From Flavobacterium psychrotolerans (lineage in GTDB: Bacteria > Bacteroidota > Bacteroidia > Flavobacteriales > Flavobacteriaceae), in NCBI RefSeq assembly GCF_003097635.1, contig NZ_QCZI01000014.1, positions 1-64,000 on the forward strand: a stretch of 64,000 nucleotides of DNA, written 5' to 3'. The notes beneath the pieces are model-generated. The model saw only the letters and a list, made by a program, of their open reading frames with translations. It had not been told where the DNA came from and searched no databases. Both the position numbers and the translations under genes were made by a program. This document shows positions 53,091 to 62,640 of the stretch, in pieces; the stretch's first letter is position 1; each line of letters starts with the position of its first letter.

Positions 53091-53936
53091 TTAATATTTT
53101 TCAACCCCTAAAAGCAACAACCACCAAAAAATAGGAATGCTTTCTACCCAAAAAGAAGTGTAATATTTAGAACGTTTTTCATTAGCAAAAAACAAAAAAA
53201 AGGCAATAACGACGGCAATAACAAAAATCAGAAGCAATTGAAAAATTGTATTTTGAAAATTAACATGATTAGTGACAGCGCTATTAAAAAATTCTAATCC
53301 AAAAAAAACAAGTAATAATAAATACCCTAACGTTTTGGTTTTTTTTACTCCTATTTGTTGCGGTACCGTTTGCAAATGGGGATCGTCATTCGCTAAATCA
53401 ATAATTTCAAAAATAAGTACCAATACAAATATCAGGATGAATCGCTGCACACATTTCAAATAAAAATCGGAGGTGATTGATACATTGGCATTCAACAAAG
53501 GCAAAATCATGGTTACCCCTACCCAACTCAACGCCACAATATAAATTTTTACTCCAGCCCAATTTCTTGCATTTTTCCTATTTGGAAAAAAGGGAAGCGT
53601 ATACAATAATGTGATGCCTAAAAAAACAATTGAGATTATTTGGGTAATACGCTGTAGTTGAAAAAAATAATAACCAACCATCGCAAAAGAAAAAATGCTA
53701 AAAACTGCAATCATTTTTAACTGGTTTCTCATTTGCAATCTTTTAGATCTAGCCAAAGCGTCATATTTCACAAAATTATAACCTACAATGGTTCCGAAAA
53801 AAGCAAAATTAGCTATTGGTTCGTCAAAAGAAATGCGAAACATATATTGGGTCATTCCCACTAAGGCATAACAGGACACCCCCACATGAATGCTACTGTT
53901 GATATAAAAATTAAATAATTGTCTCAAAACCCTCAT
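53091..53936 (-). CDS. Divergent UbiA-like polytopic membrane protein
   Basis: The 281-residue protein has about eight or nine membrane helices. It carries two acidic motifs in the order of UbiA-type prenyltransferases: an N-terminal GYNFVKYDALARS and a later IIDLANDDPHLQTVPQQIGV, which resembles the second Asp-rich motif (in which DxxxD binds prenyl diphosphate-Mg). The first motif is reduced, so activity is uncertain. Start at 53936 (MRVLRQLFNF). Divergent from gcvP. Confidence 0.7.
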   Translation of the reverse strand: MRVLRQLFNFYINSSIHVGVSCYALVGMTQYMFRISFDEPIANFAFFGTIVGYNFVKYDALARSKRLQMRNQLKMIAVFSIFSFAMVGYYFFQLQRITQIISIVFLGITLLYTLPFFPNRKNARNWAGVKIYIVALSWVGVTMILPLLNANVSITSDFYLKCVQRFILIFVLVLIFEIIDLANDDPHLQTVPQQIGVKKTKTLGYLLLLVFFGLEFFNSAVTNHVNFQNTIFQLLLIFVIAVVIAFFLFFANEKRSKYYTSFWVESIPIFWWLLLLGVEKY

Positions 53937-54033
53937 CACACAAAAATAAACATTTATGAACAAAATAAACATCTGGTTGAAAAGTTGACAAAAATGGCCA
54001 CTAAAAAATCCCTTTTAAATTATTTATAATACT

Positions 54034-54041
54034 TAATTTTG
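54034..54041 (+). promoter_or_regulatory. -7 box of gcvP
   Basis: TAATTTTG matches TAnnTTTG and gives a leader of about 27 nt. No glycine riboswitch-like structure was seen in the 138-bp gap. Confidence 0.6.
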
Positions 54042-54074
54042 CACAACAAAAAACACAACTTATTTTAAATCATA

Positions 54075-56924
54075 ATGAAAACAGATGCTTTTGCTTTAAG
54101 ACATATTGGCCCAAGGGAAACGGACCTAAAACATATGTTGAAAACGATTGGAGTTGAATCAATCGAACAACTCGTTTATGAAACACTTCCGGACGACATT
54201 CGCTTAAAAGCACCTCTGAATTTAGACCCCGCCATGACCGAATATGAATTTGCAAACCATATTCAGCAATTGGGAAATAAGAACAAAATGTTTCAATCTT
54301 ACATCGGATTAGGTTACAATCAAGCCATTGTTCCTGCAGTAATTCAAAGAAATATTTTCGAAAATCCGGGTTGGTATACCGCTTATACGCCTTATCAAGC
54401 CGAAATTGCACAAGGACGCCTTGAAGCTATTTTAAATTTCCAAACTATGGTTATCGAATTGACCGGAATGGAAATCGCAAACGCATCACTTTTAGACGAA
54501 GGTACTGCTGCTGCCGAAGCAATGTCATTGTTATTTGATGTTCGTTCGCGAGACCAAAAGAAAAACAACACCAATAAATTCTTCGTTTCTGAAGAAATAC
54601 TGCCTCAAACGGTATCGGTTTTACAAACACGTTCCATGCCTATTGGTGTAGAATTAGTAATTGGAAACCACGAAACATTCGATTTTTCCTCTGACTTTTT
54701 TGGAGCTATTCTCCAATATCCAGGGAAATATGGGCAGGTTCATGACTATGCTTCATTTATAGCTAAGGCTGCTTCAAACGAAATAAAAGTGGCCGTTGCT
54801 GCAGATATTTTAAGTTTGGTGAAATTAACGCCGCCTGGAGAAATGGGAGCTGCTGTTGTGTTTGGAACAACGCAACGTTTTGGAATTCCATTGGGTTATG
54901 GCGGGCCACATGCAGCCTATTTTGCCACAAAAGACGAATACAAACGCAGTATGCCTGGAAGAATCATTGGGGTAACCGTGGATTCTAATGGGAACCGTGC
55001 TTTGCGTATGGCATTACAAACCCGAGAACAACACATCAAACGGGACAAAGCGACTTCAAACATCTGCACTGCTCAAGTATTACTATCGGTTATGGCTGGA
55101 ATGTATGCCGTTTACCATGGGCCAAAAGGATTGCAATATATTGCCAATAAAGTACATGCTTCGGCAGCAACTTTGTCAAATGCATTAGAACATTTGGGAT
55201 TGCTACAAACGAACACAGCTTTCTTTGACACCATCGTCATTAAAACCAATTCCGAAAAAGTTCGTGCAATTGCAGAACAAAACGAAGTTAACTTTTATTA
55301 TGTTGATGAAAATACGGTTTCTATTTCTTTAAACGAAACGACAAGTATTGCCGACATTAATAAAATTATAGGGATTTTTGCTTCTGCAAATGGGAAGCAG
55401 GCCAATACCATTTCCGAATTAACACAAATTAATCACCTTCCTGAAAACCTTAATAGAACATCAACGTTCATGCAATATGAAGTTTTCAACAAATACCATT
55501 CAGAAACAGCATTAATGCGTTACATCAAAATGCTGGAACGCAAAGATTTGTCCTTAAATCACTCCATGATTTCACTAGGATCTTGTACGATGAAATTGAA
55601 TGCAGCCGCTGAAATGTTGCCTTTAAGCAATCCGCAGTGGAATAACATTCACCCTTTTGCTCCCTTAGACCAAGCTCAGGGATACCAAGAAATGTTGACG
55701 AAATTGGAACAACAATTAAACATAATTACTGGTTTTTCAGGAACGACTTTGCAACCCAATTCTGGTGCTCAAGGCGAATATGCCGGATTAATGGTGATTC
55801 GTGCGTATCATCAATCAAGAGGCGACCATCATAGAAACATCGCTTTAATTCCGTCATCGGCACATGGAACAAATCCAGCCTCGGCAGCCATGGCAGGAAT
55901 GAAAGTGATTGTAACCAAAACGTTGGAGAACGGAAATATCGATGTGGAAGATTTGCGTGAAAAAGCAATACTTCACAAGGATGAACTTTCCTGTTTAATG
56001 GTAACATATCCATCGACTCACGGTGTTTTTGAAAGTGCCATTAAAGAAATCACGCAATTAATCCACGATAATGGAGGTCAAGTTTACATGGATGGAGCCA
56101 ACATGAATGCACAAGTAGGATTGACCAATCCTGCCACCATTGGAGCTGACGTTTGTCACTTGAACTTACATAAAACATTTGCCATTCCGCACGGTGGCGG
56201 AGGTCCGGGCGTTGGTCCAATTTGTGTAGCACCGCAACTAGTTCCGTTTTTACCAACAAATCCAGTGATTCCAACTGGCGGAGAACACGCTATTTCTGCT
56301 ATTTCTGCCGCTCCTTGGGGTTCGGCTTTGGTTTGTTTGATTTCTTATGGATACATCTGCATGCTGGGTGAGGAAGGTTTAAAACAATCAACCCAACATG
56401 CGATTTTGAATGCCAACTACATTAAAGAAAAATTAAACGGCCATTACGATACCTTATATTCAGGCGAAATGGGTCGGGCGGCTCACGAGATGATTCTAGA
56501 ATGTCGTCCATTCAAACAAAAAGGAATAGAAGTAACTGATATCGCCAAACGTCTAATGGATTATGGCTTTCATGCTCCAACAGTTTCCTTCCCAGTGGCA
56601 GGAACCTTAATGATCGAACCGACCGAAAGTGAAAATTTGGAAGAACTGGATCGTTTTTGTGATGCGATGATTGCCATCCGAACAGAAATTGAAGCTTCGA
56701 CTTTGGAAGATAAAAACAATGTCCTGAAAAATTCCCCTCACACTTTAGCTATGCTAACTAGCGATACATGGGATTTCCCCTACACTCGTGAACAAGCGGC
56801 TTTCCCTTTGGATTACATTGCTGAGAATAAATTCTGGCCTACCGTTAGAAGAGCAGATGATGCGTATGGCGATAGAAATTTGGTTTGTAGTTGTGCTCCG
56901 ATTGAAGCTTATATGGAAAATTAA
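54075..56924 (+). CDS. gcvP: Glycine dehydrogenase (P protein of the glycine cleavage system)
   Basis: The 949-residue PLP enzyme decarboxylates glycine and passes the aminomethyl group to the H protein. It is the fused form with both halves: the N-terminal half contains [17 protein letters not shown]. The C-terminal half contains the PLP lysine motif [20 protein letters not shown]. Other gcv genes are not in the window. Start at 54075 ([15 protein letters not shown]). It ends before a terminator hairpin at 56942-56967. Confidence 0.98.
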   Translation: MKTDAFALRHIGPRETDLKHMLKTIGVESIEQLVYETLPDDIRLKAPLNLDPAMTEYEFANHIQQLGNKNKMFQSYIGLGYNQAIVPAVIQRNIFENPGWYTAYTPYQAEIAQGRLEAILNFQTMVIELTGMEIANASLLDEGTAAAEAMSLLFDVRSRDQKKNNTNKFFVSEEILPQTVSVLQTRSMPIGVELVIGNHETFDFSSDFFGAILQYPGKYGQVHDYASFIAKAASNEIKVAVAADILSLVKLTPPGEMGAAVVFGTTQRFGIPLGYGGPHAAYFATKDEYKRSMPGRIIGVTVDSNGNRALRMALQTREQHIKRDKATSNICTAQVLLSVMAGMYAVYHGPKGLQYIANKVHASAATLSNALEHLGLLQTNTAFFDTIVIKTNSEKVRAIAEQNEVNFYYVDENTVSISLNETTSIADINKIIGIFASANGKQANTISELTQINHLPENLNRTSTFMQYEVFNKYHSETALMRYIKMLERKDLSLNHSMISLGSCTMKLNAAAEMLPLSNPQWNNIHPFAPLDQAQGYQEMLTKLEQQLNIITGFSGTTLQPNSGAQGEYAGLMVIRAYHQSRGDHHRNIALIPSSAHGTNPASAAMAGMKVIVTKTLENGNIDVEDLREKAILHKDELSCLMVTYPSTHGVFESAIKEITQLIHDNGGQVYMDGANMNAQVGLTNPATIGADVCHLNLHKTFAIPHGGGGPGVGPICVAPQLVPFLPTNPVIPTGGEHAISAISAAPWGSALVCLISYGYICMLGEEGLKQSTQHAILNANYIKEKLNGHYDTLYSGEMGRAAHEMILECRPFKQKGIEVTDIAKRLMDYGFHAPTVSFPVAGTLMIEPTESENLEELDRFCDAMIAIRTEIEASTLEDKNNVLKNSPHTLAMLTSDTWDFPYTREQAAFPLDYIAENKFWPTVRRADDAYGDRNLVCSCAPIEAYMEN

Positions 56925-56941
56925 ATTCTTACAATAACAAA

Positions 56942-56967
56942 AAATGCCTCAAAAAAGGCATTTTTTT
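56942..56967 (+). terminator. Terminator of gcvP
   Basis: AAATGCCT pairs with AGGCATTT with a short A-rich loop and is followed by T's. It contains the ATG of a longer frame for the next gene, which is therefore not a start. Confidence 0.85.
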
Positions 56968-56979
56968 ATTTTTAAAATT

Positions 56980-57345
56980 ATGAGAGACGTACAAACTAGG
57001 GATGATTTGCATTTATTAATGAGTGCCTTTTATGTAAAACTACTTCGTGACACCAATATCAATTTCATATTTACCGAGGTGGCAAAAATAGACTTACAAC
57101 CTCATTTGCTTGAATTGGTTGATTTTTGGGAAGAAATGCTCTTTAATACGGGTAGTTATAGAAAAAATGTGATGCAAATACATCAAGACGTTAATTCCAA
57201 TTTAAAATTTTCTGAGGAACATTTTGCCATTTGGCTCAACTATTTCAACCTAACAATTGATGAAAATTTTTCAGGAACTATTGCTGAAAACATGAAAACC
57301 AGAGCTTTATCAATCGCGACGGTAATGAAAATAAAGCTGCGATAA
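56980..57345 (+). CDS. Group III truncated haemoglobin
   Basis: The protein of about 121 residues has the globin pattern RDDLHLLMSAFYVKLLRDTN, LVDFWEEMLFNTGSYRKNVM and a conserved HF near FSEEHFAIWLNYF that carries the proximal haem His region. Group III (HbP-like) truncated globins bind oxygen or NO. The ATG at 56980 (MRDVQTRDD) is used, because the upstream start at 56944 lies in the gcvP terminator. Confidence 0.9.
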   Translation: MRDVQTRDDLHLLMSAFYVKLLRDTNINFIFTEVAKIDLQPHLLELVDFWEEMLFNTGSYRKNVMQIHQDVNSNLKFSEEHFAIWLNYFNLTIDENFSGTIAENMKTRALSIATVMKIKLR

Positions 57346-57484
57346 TTTTATTTTTATTATTAAATTAATTAAGGAAATCCACAAAAATAGATTATTCAAT
57401 AATTATATGCGCGCATAATATAATTTATTGTATATTTCAATTATTTATCTTTAAATTTACATAAATTTTATCATAAACTTTCCA

Positions 57485-58543
57485 ATGAACATAAAAATAA
57501 CTGGAGTAGGTAGTTATATTCCTGAAGTAAAAGTAGCCAATACCGATTTTGACAAACATGTTTTCCTTAACGATGACGGGAGTCCGTTTGTCCAAACCAA
57601 TGAAATTACTATTGGAAAATTTAAAGGCATTACGGGAATTGAGGAAAGACGCTATGCCGAACCAAGTCAATGCTCATCAGATTTAGCTTTCTTCGCAGCT
57701 CAAAAAGCGATCAAAAACGCTAATATAGACCCCGAAACTTTAGATTATATCATATTAGCCCATAATTTTGGCGACGTACAACCAAATACTATTCAAACCG
57801 ATACAGTGCCCAGTTTGGCCACGCGTGTTAAACATAAATTACAAATTCAGAACCCTAAATGTGTCGCTTTTGATATCCTTTTTGGTTGTCCAGGCTGGAT
57901 AGAGGGTGTCCTTCAAGCCAATGCGTTTATCAAATCCGGAATGGCGAAACGCTGCTTGGTTATTGGGGCAGAAACCCTTTCTAGAGTGGTTGATCCCCAC
58001 GATAGAGACAGCATGATCTATTCAGACGGAGCTGGCGCTTCCGTCATTGAAGCCTCTGATGACGATTCTGGTTTATTATCCTATGAAAACGCAACTTACG
58101 CATTAGATGAAGCTCATTTTTTGTATTTTGGATGTTCCTTTAATAAGAATTTAGACCCCAATATTCGCTATATAAAAATGTATGGCCGAAAAATCTATGA
58201 ATTTGCTTTAAGTCGAGTTCCGCAAGCCATGAAAGAGTGCTTGGATAAAAGTGGTATCGCAATTGAGGATGTCAAAAAAATCCTAATCCACCAGGCTAAT
58301 GAAAAAATGGATGAGGCAATCGTGAATCGATTTTATAAATTATATGATAAAAAAATGCCGGAAGGAATCATGCCAATGACCATTACCAACTTAGGGAATA
58401 GTAGCGTTGCAACAATTCCAACCCTTTTCGACCTCCTTATTAACGGAAAAATCGAAAAGCAACAAATCCATAAAGGCGATGTTCTCATTTTTGCATCCGT
58501 AGGCGCCGGAATGAATGTCAACGCATTTGTATACCGATATTAA
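57485..58543 (+). CDS. 3-oxoacyl-ACP synthase III-like protein (FabH family)
   Basis: The 352-residue thiolase-fold enzyme has the FabH catalytic triad: C135 (ILFGCPGWIEG), H269 (ILIHQANEKM) and N305 (NLGNSSVATI). The housekeeping FabH of these bacteria is usually shorter and elsewhere, so this may be a paralogue priming unusual acyl chains. No acyl-carrier or tailoring genes flank it except the methyltransferase downstream. Substrate unknown. Confidence 0.9.
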   Translation: MNIKITGVGSYIPEVKVANTDFDKHVFLNDDGSPFVQTNEITIGKFKGITGIEERRYAEPSQCSSDLAFFAAQKAIKNANIDPETLDYIILAHNFGDVQPNTIQTDTVPSLATRVKHKLQIQNPKCVAFDILFGCPGWIEGVLQANAFIKSGMAKRCLVIGAETLSRVVDPHDRDSMIYSDGAGASVIEASDDDSGLLSYENATYALDEAHFLYFGCSFNKNLDPNIRYIKMYGRKIYEFALSRVPQAMKECLDKSGIAIEDVKKILIHQANEKMDEAIVNRFYKLYDKKMPEGIMPMTITNLGNSSVATIPTLFDLLINGKIEKQQIHKGDVLIFASVGAGMNVNAFVYRY

Positions 58544-58552
58544 TTTTTTTTT

Positions 58553-58630
58553 GAAGCTCATCCTGCTGTACGCTATATCTTTTCTTGCTTGACAGCAATC
58601 AAGAAAAGGATGCCGCTTCCATCAGGGCTA
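58553..58630. repeat. Dispersed hairpin element with conserved arms, copy 2
   Basis: Read on the reverse strand this has arm GATGGAAGCGGCATCC, a different 9-bp hairpin (CTTTTCTTG/CAAGAAAAG) and the second arm GATATAGCGTACAGC. The arms match those at 23990-24060. It lies between the FabH-like and methyltransferase genes. Confidence 0.75.
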
Positions 58631-58640
58631 AAAAACCAAT

Positions 58641-59171
58641 ATGTACGAAAAAACATTTCCCAACAAAAGATTCAAACATACTTTAGAATTCTTAAAAAAG
58701 CACATTTCAACTTCAGAAACTATTTTAGATTTAGGTGTTGAAAATCCTTTTTCAAAAATAATGAAACAAGAAGGATTTTCAGTAATCAATACTACGGGTG
58801 AAGATTTAGACGGAAATCAAAATGTTTTTCAAAATCAAAAAACGGACGTTGTCACCGCTTTTGAGATCTTTGAACATTTACTAAATCCTTATACCATCCT
58901 TAACGAAATAAAATCCGAAAAACTTTTCATTTCTATCCCCATGCGATTGTGGTTTTCCCCTGCCTATCGCAGCAAAACCGACATGTGGGACAGACATTAC
59001 CACGAATTTGAAGATTGGCAACTGGATTGGCTACTCGAAAAAACGGGTTGGAAAATCATCGATAGGCAAAAATGGACTAATCCTGTAAACAAAATTGGAA
59101 TTCGTCCATTTTTAAGAAAATTTGTTAATAGATATTACATAATTTACGCAGAAAAACAAAAAATTTCTTAA
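58641..59171 (+). CDS. SAM-dependent methyltransferase
   Basis: The 176-residue protein shows a class I methyltransferase core: SETILDLGVENPFSKIMKQE as motif I (GxG changed to LGVEN), the acidic TTGEDLDGNQNVF region and DVVTAFEIFEHLLNPYTILN as the post-motif helix. No signal peptide. Substrate unknown. It is 11 bp after the repeat element following the FabH-like gene. Confidence 0.85.
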   Translation: MYEKTFPNKRFKHTLEFLKKHISTSETILDLGVENPFSKIMKQEGFSVINTTGEDLDGNQNVFQNQKTDVVTAFEIFEHLLNPYTILNEIKSEKLFISIPMRLWFSPAYRSKTDMWDRHYHEFEDWQLDWLLEKTGWKIIDRQKWTNPVNKIGIRPFLRKFVNRYYIIYAEKQKIS

Positions 59172-59341
59172 AACTTTGCGACAAAAATATCTTTTTTACA
59201 AAAATGCCTTTTAAATTTTTACGCTTTAATTAAATTCAGCTAAATAATGTATTTCGTCGGACTTATTTGTTTTTAATCGAATTAATTTAGTAATATTGTT
59301 TCCAAGGTAATCAACCCACAAGAAATTAAAAAACCAAAATT

Positions 59342-59974
59342 ATGAGAGCAATTTACACATCTGCTGCAGTATTATTATTTACATTTTCATTTGCCCAAAA
59401 ACAATTTGTAGTTAGTTCCGCAGATAAATTTGGAGTAGTGAACGAGAACGGAATAGAAATCATCCCCACTAAATACAGTTCAGTAGAACCTTTTGATGAA
59501 ATTCACCCTAATTGGTCTAAAGTAGGGGTTAATAACCTATTTGGTTTATATGACAAAAGCGGCAAATTAATGGTGGAAGCCAAATACGAATCAATAGAAA
59601 AATATGGCATTCAAACTAAAGGATGGGCACTAGTTAAAAAAGACGGGAAATTTGGTTTCATTGATGATTCGGGAAAAGAAATAGTATCTACAATTTATGA
59701 TAAAGTAGGTGCTTTTGGAGAATATACAAAAGACTGGATGCTTGTTGAAGCAAAAGGTTTAAAAGGATTTGTTAATAAAGACGGAAGAATTGTTGTTCCC
59801 GTTAAGTATGTTGACATTTCAAAATTTGATGATGTCAAAAAGAACTGGGCTTTAGTTAAAGATCAAAAAGAAAAACTAGGATTTATTGATAAAACTGGTC
59901 TTGAAGTAATACCAGTGGTTTATGATAACATTACAGCTTTTGAAAGCAAAAAAGAAGCTACAGATATTCATTAA
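59342..59974 (+). CDS. WG-repeat secreted protein
   Basis: The 210-residue protein has a signal peptide (MRAIYTSAAVLLFTFSFAQK) and four to five WG-type beta repeats, each with a GxxD/N-x-x-G-K or similar turn: KSGKLMVEAKYESIEKYG, DDSGKEIVSTIYDKVG, NKDGRIVVPVKYVDIS and IDKTGLEVIPVVYDNI. WG-repeat proteins in Bacteroidota are envelope or surface proteins of unknown function. It ends before a long terminator. Confidence 0.85.
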   Translation: MRAIYTSAAVLLFTFSFAQKQFVVSSADKFGVVNENGIEIIPTKYSSVEPFDEIHPNWSKVGVNNLFGLYDKSGKLMVEAKYESIEKYGIQTKGWALVKKDGKFGFIDDSGKEIVSTIYDKVGAFGEYTKDWMLVEAKGLKGFVNKDGRIVVPVKYVDISKFDDVKKNWALVKDQKEKLGFIDKTGLEVIPVVYDNITAFESKKEATDIH

Positions 59975-59986
59975 TATTTTTTTTCA

Positions 59987-60034
59987 TTCATAAAAAATGG
60001 GGATTTCTTTATAGGAATCCCCATTTTTTATGAA
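59987..60034 (+). terminator. Terminator of the WG-repeat gene
   Basis: A 19-bp perfect stem (59987-60005 with 60016-60034) encloses a 10-nt loop and contains an ATTTTTT run in its 3' arm. It lies 12 bp after the stop. Confidence 0.85.
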
Positions 60035-60080
60035 GTGAATTACTATTTTTACAATTCCAACGTGACGTTATATTTAATAA

Positions 60081-60932
60081 ATGGATTTTTACATCATCAT
60101 TCCTGCCCACAACGAAGAAAAACACATTGCATTGACCTTGCAATCCATACTTTCACAAACCCTTTTGCCTAAAAAAATAGTGGTGGTTAATGACAATTCC
60201 ACTGATAAAACCGCCGCTATTGTTCTGGATTACATAAAGGAGCATTCTTCAATTTCCCTAATAAACGCGACTTCAAACGCCATTCATTTGCCAGGAAGCA
60301 AGGTGATACAGGCTTTCCATAAGGGATTTGAAACTTTAGACGACAAGTACGATTTTATTGTAAAATTGGACGCCGATTTAATTTTACCCAATACCTATTT
60401 TGAAACCATTAGCAACCATTTTAAATTGGATCCAAAAATAGGAATGGCGGGCGGATTTGCCTACATTGAGAAAAACGGGGAATGGATTCTGGAAAACCTA
60501 ACTGACAAAGATCATATTCGCGGCGCGTTTAAAGCCTACAGGAAAGAATGTTTCCTCCAAATAGGAACCCTAAAACCAGCTATGGGTTGGGACACCGTTG
60601 ACGAATTGCTGTGTAAATTCTATGGATGGAAAGTGGTAACCGACGAACGCTTAAAAGTAAAACACCTCAAACCCACCGGAGCCAACTACAACAAAACGGC
60701 ACGCTACAAACAAGGAGAAGCTTTCTATACCTTAGGATATGGTTTTTTTATTACCGCGATAGCCTCGGCAAAACTGGCGATGATGAAAAAGAAACCCCTT
60801 TTGTTTTTAGATTATTTAAAAGGCTTTTGGAAAGCCCAATTTGCAAAAACGCCCTTATTGGTTACAAAGGACCAAGCCAAATTCATTAGAAAGTATCGCC
60901 TACAAAAAATGAAAGAGAAACTAATTCGGTAA
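60081..60932 (+). CDS. Glycosyltransferase family 2
   Basis: The 283-residue GT-A enzyme begins DFYIIIPAHNEEKHIALTLQ, with the nucleotide-binding NDNSTDKT and the metal-binding KLDADLILPNTYF (DxD region). A C-terminal tail with hydrophobic stretches (about 215-240, YTLGYGFFITAIASAKLAMM) may associate with the membrane. The sugar and acceptor are unknown; envelope polysaccharide or lipid glycosylation is a guess. Confidence 0.88.
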   Translation: MDFYIIIPAHNEEKHIALTLQSILSQTLLPKKIVVVNDNSTDKTAAIVLDYIKEHSSISLINATSNAIHLPGSKVIQAFHKGFETLDDKYDFIVKLDADLILPNTYFETISNHFKLDPKIGMAGGFAYIEKNGEWILENLTDKDHIRGAFKAYRKECFLQIGTLKPAMGWDTVDELLCKFYGWKVVTDERLKVKHLKPTGANYNKTARYKQGEAFYTLGYGFFITAIASAKLAMMKKKPLLFLDYLKGFWKAQFAKTPLLVTKDQAKFIRKYRLQKMKEKLIR

Positions 60933-60994
60933 TTGGATTTTTGATCCGTCAAAAAAACTCCTGACCCACAACTTATAACTCCTAACTATTTTCG

Positions 60995-61002
60995 TACTTT
61001 CG
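60995..61002 (+). promoter_or_regulatory. Possible -7 box of the mlaE-like gene
   Basis: TACTTTCG is one base off TAnnTTTG. It would give a very short leader before the ATG at 61019. Weak call. Confidence 0.3.
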
Positions 61003-61018
61003 CATATATATTAAATTT

Positions 61019-61765
61019 ATGATGCTCATTCGTTACTTATCGCAAATTGGAAAATATTTTTTGATGTGGAAAGAAATTTTCAACAAGCCAACCAAATGGT
61101 CTGTTATGAAAGGCCTAATCTTCAAAGAAATCGATGACCTGATTATTGGATCTCTTGGAATTGCTGCTTTCATTTCCTTCTTTGTAGGGGGAGTTGTAGC
61201 CATTCAAACTGCCTTAAATTTAACCAGTCCGTTAATTCCTAAATACCTTATTGGTTATGCTACTAGGCAATCCATAATTTTAGAGTTTGCCCCCACTTTC
61301 ATCTCCATTATCATGGCTGGGAAAATGGGTTCCTTCATCACCTCAAGCATCGGAACCATGAGAGTTACGGAACAAATTGACGCATTAGAAGTCATGGGGG
61401 TAAATTCATTGAATTATTTGGTTTTCCCCAAAATAATTGCCCTTTTATTATACCCATTTCTTATAGGAATTTCGATGTTTCTTGGCATTTTTGGGGGATT
61501 TTGCGCTAGTGTTTATGGTGGTTTTGGAAGCAGCGCCAACTTTATTGACGGTCTTCAACAGGATTTCATCCCTTTTCATATTACATATGCTTTTATAAAA
61601 ACCTTCATTTTCGCCATACTTTTAGCCACTATACCTTCATTTCATGGGTATTACATGAAAGGTGGGGCACTTGAGGTGGGCAAAGCAAGTACCGTAGCCT
61701 TTGTTTGGACATCCGTTACTATTATTCTGCTAAATTATATTTTAACTCAATTACTATTAACCTAA
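61019..61765 (+). CDS. MlaE-type lipid ABC transporter permease
   Basis: The 248-residue inner-membrane permease of the MlaE/YrbE family has the characteristic TFISIIMAGKMGSFITSSIG followed by TMRVTEQIDALEVMGVNSLN. About five to six helices. Such permeases move phospholipids between membranes with an ATPase and periplasmic MCE proteins. It overlaps the ATPase gene by one base (TAATG), so the two are coupled. The MCE component is not adjacent in the window. Confidence 0.93.
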   Translation: MMLIRYLSQIGKYFLMWKEIFNKPTKWSVMKGLIFKEIDDLIIGSLGIAAFISFFVGGVVAIQTALNLTSPLIPKYLIGYATRQSIILEFAPTFISIIMAGKMGSFITSSIGTMRVTEQIDALEVMGVNSLNYLVFPKIIALLLYPFLIGISMFLGIFGGFCASVYGGFGSSANFIDGLQQDFIPFHITYAFIKTFIFAILLATIPSFHGYYMKGGALEVGKASTVAFVWTSVTIILLNYILTQLLLT

Positions 61766-62526
61766 TGATAGAAGTCAAAAACATCGAAAAATCATTTGGA
61801 GACAGTAAAGTATTAAAAGGGGTTTCTACCATTTTTGAAACTGGAAAAACCAATTTAATTATTGGTCAAAGTGGATCCGGAAAAACTGTTTTGCTAAAAA
61901 GCCTATTGGGGATTCATACTCCAGATTCGGGAACTATTTCCTTTGACGGCAGAATATATTCGGAGTTGACTCCAGACGAAAAAAGAGAACTGAGAACTGA
62001 AATTGGCATGGTTTTTCAAGGAAGTGCTTTGTTTGACAGCATGACTGTGTCTGAAAACGTAGCATTCCCATTGCGAATGTTTACGCACAACTCCAAATCT
62101 GAAATTCAAGACAGAGTTGATTTTGTGTTGAAAAGAGTAAATTTAGTGGATGCACACCATAAACTTCCGTCTGAAATTTCGGGAGGAATGCAAAAAAGGG
62201 TCGCCATAGCAAGGGCAATAGTAAACAACCCAAAATATTTATTTTGCGACGAGCCCAACTCGGGATTAGACCCAAATTCCGCCATTTTAATTGACAATTT
62301 GATTGAAGAAATTACTCAAGAATACAACATCACTACAGTCATAAACACCCATGATATGAACTCGGTAATGGAAATTGGAGAGAAGATTATTTTTCTTAAA
62401 AACGGTTTAAAAGCATGGGAAGGAACCAGAGAAGAAATTTTTAGAACTGACAATGAAGCTATCGTAGAATTCGTATATTCTTCCAATTTATTTAAGAAAG
62501 TAAGGGAAGCTTATTTGAAGGAATAA
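61765..62526 (+). CDS. MlaF-type lipid ABC transporter ATPase
   Basis: The ATPase of about 253 residues has Walker A GQSGSGKTVLLKS, signature SGGMQKRVAIARAI, Walker B YLFCDEPNSGLDP and the H-loop in NTHDMNS. It partners the preceding permease. The start is the ATG at 61765 (MIEVKNIEK) that overlaps the permease stop, not the longer frame from 61705. It ends before a bidirectional terminator. Confidence 0.95.
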   Translation: MIEVKNIEKSFGDSKVLKGVSTIFETGKTNLIIGQSGSGKTVLLKSLLGIHTPDSGTISFDGRIYSELTPDEKRELRTEIGMVFQGSALFDSMTVSENVAFPLRMFTHNSKSEIQDRVDFVLKRVNLVDAHHKLPSEISGGMQKRVAIARAIVNNPKYLFCDEPNSGLDPNSAILIDNLIEEITQEYNITTVINTHDMNSVMEIGEKIIFLKNGLKAWEGTREEIFRTDNEAIVEFVYSSNLFKKVREAYLKE

Positions 62527-62527
62527 A

Positions 62528-62555
62528 AAAAAGCGTTCACTGAGGCGAACGCTTT
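62528..62555. terminator. Terminator between the lipid-transporter ATPase and the guanylyltransferase genes
   Basis: AAAGCGTTC pairs with GAACGCTTT (8-nt loop). On the reverse strand it is followed by eight T, a strong terminator for the gene at 62641-63702; on the forward strand the tail is weak. Confidence 0.8.
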
Positions 62556-62640
62556 AAAATCATTTATTTTTCTACTTAAAAAGTTGTTTTTAGCTCGAAA
62601 TCGTCAATAAAGCCTTTTTATAAATTTGGATAATATTTAT

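Noticed and set aside
53937..54074. Glycine riboswitch upstream of gcvP
   Set aside because: The gap is only about 138 bp, AT-rich, with no paired structure of the required size; the promoter takes much of it.
56944..56979. Extended start of the truncated haemoglobin
   Set aside because: The first 12 codons are the gcvP terminator hairpin; translation should begin at 56980.
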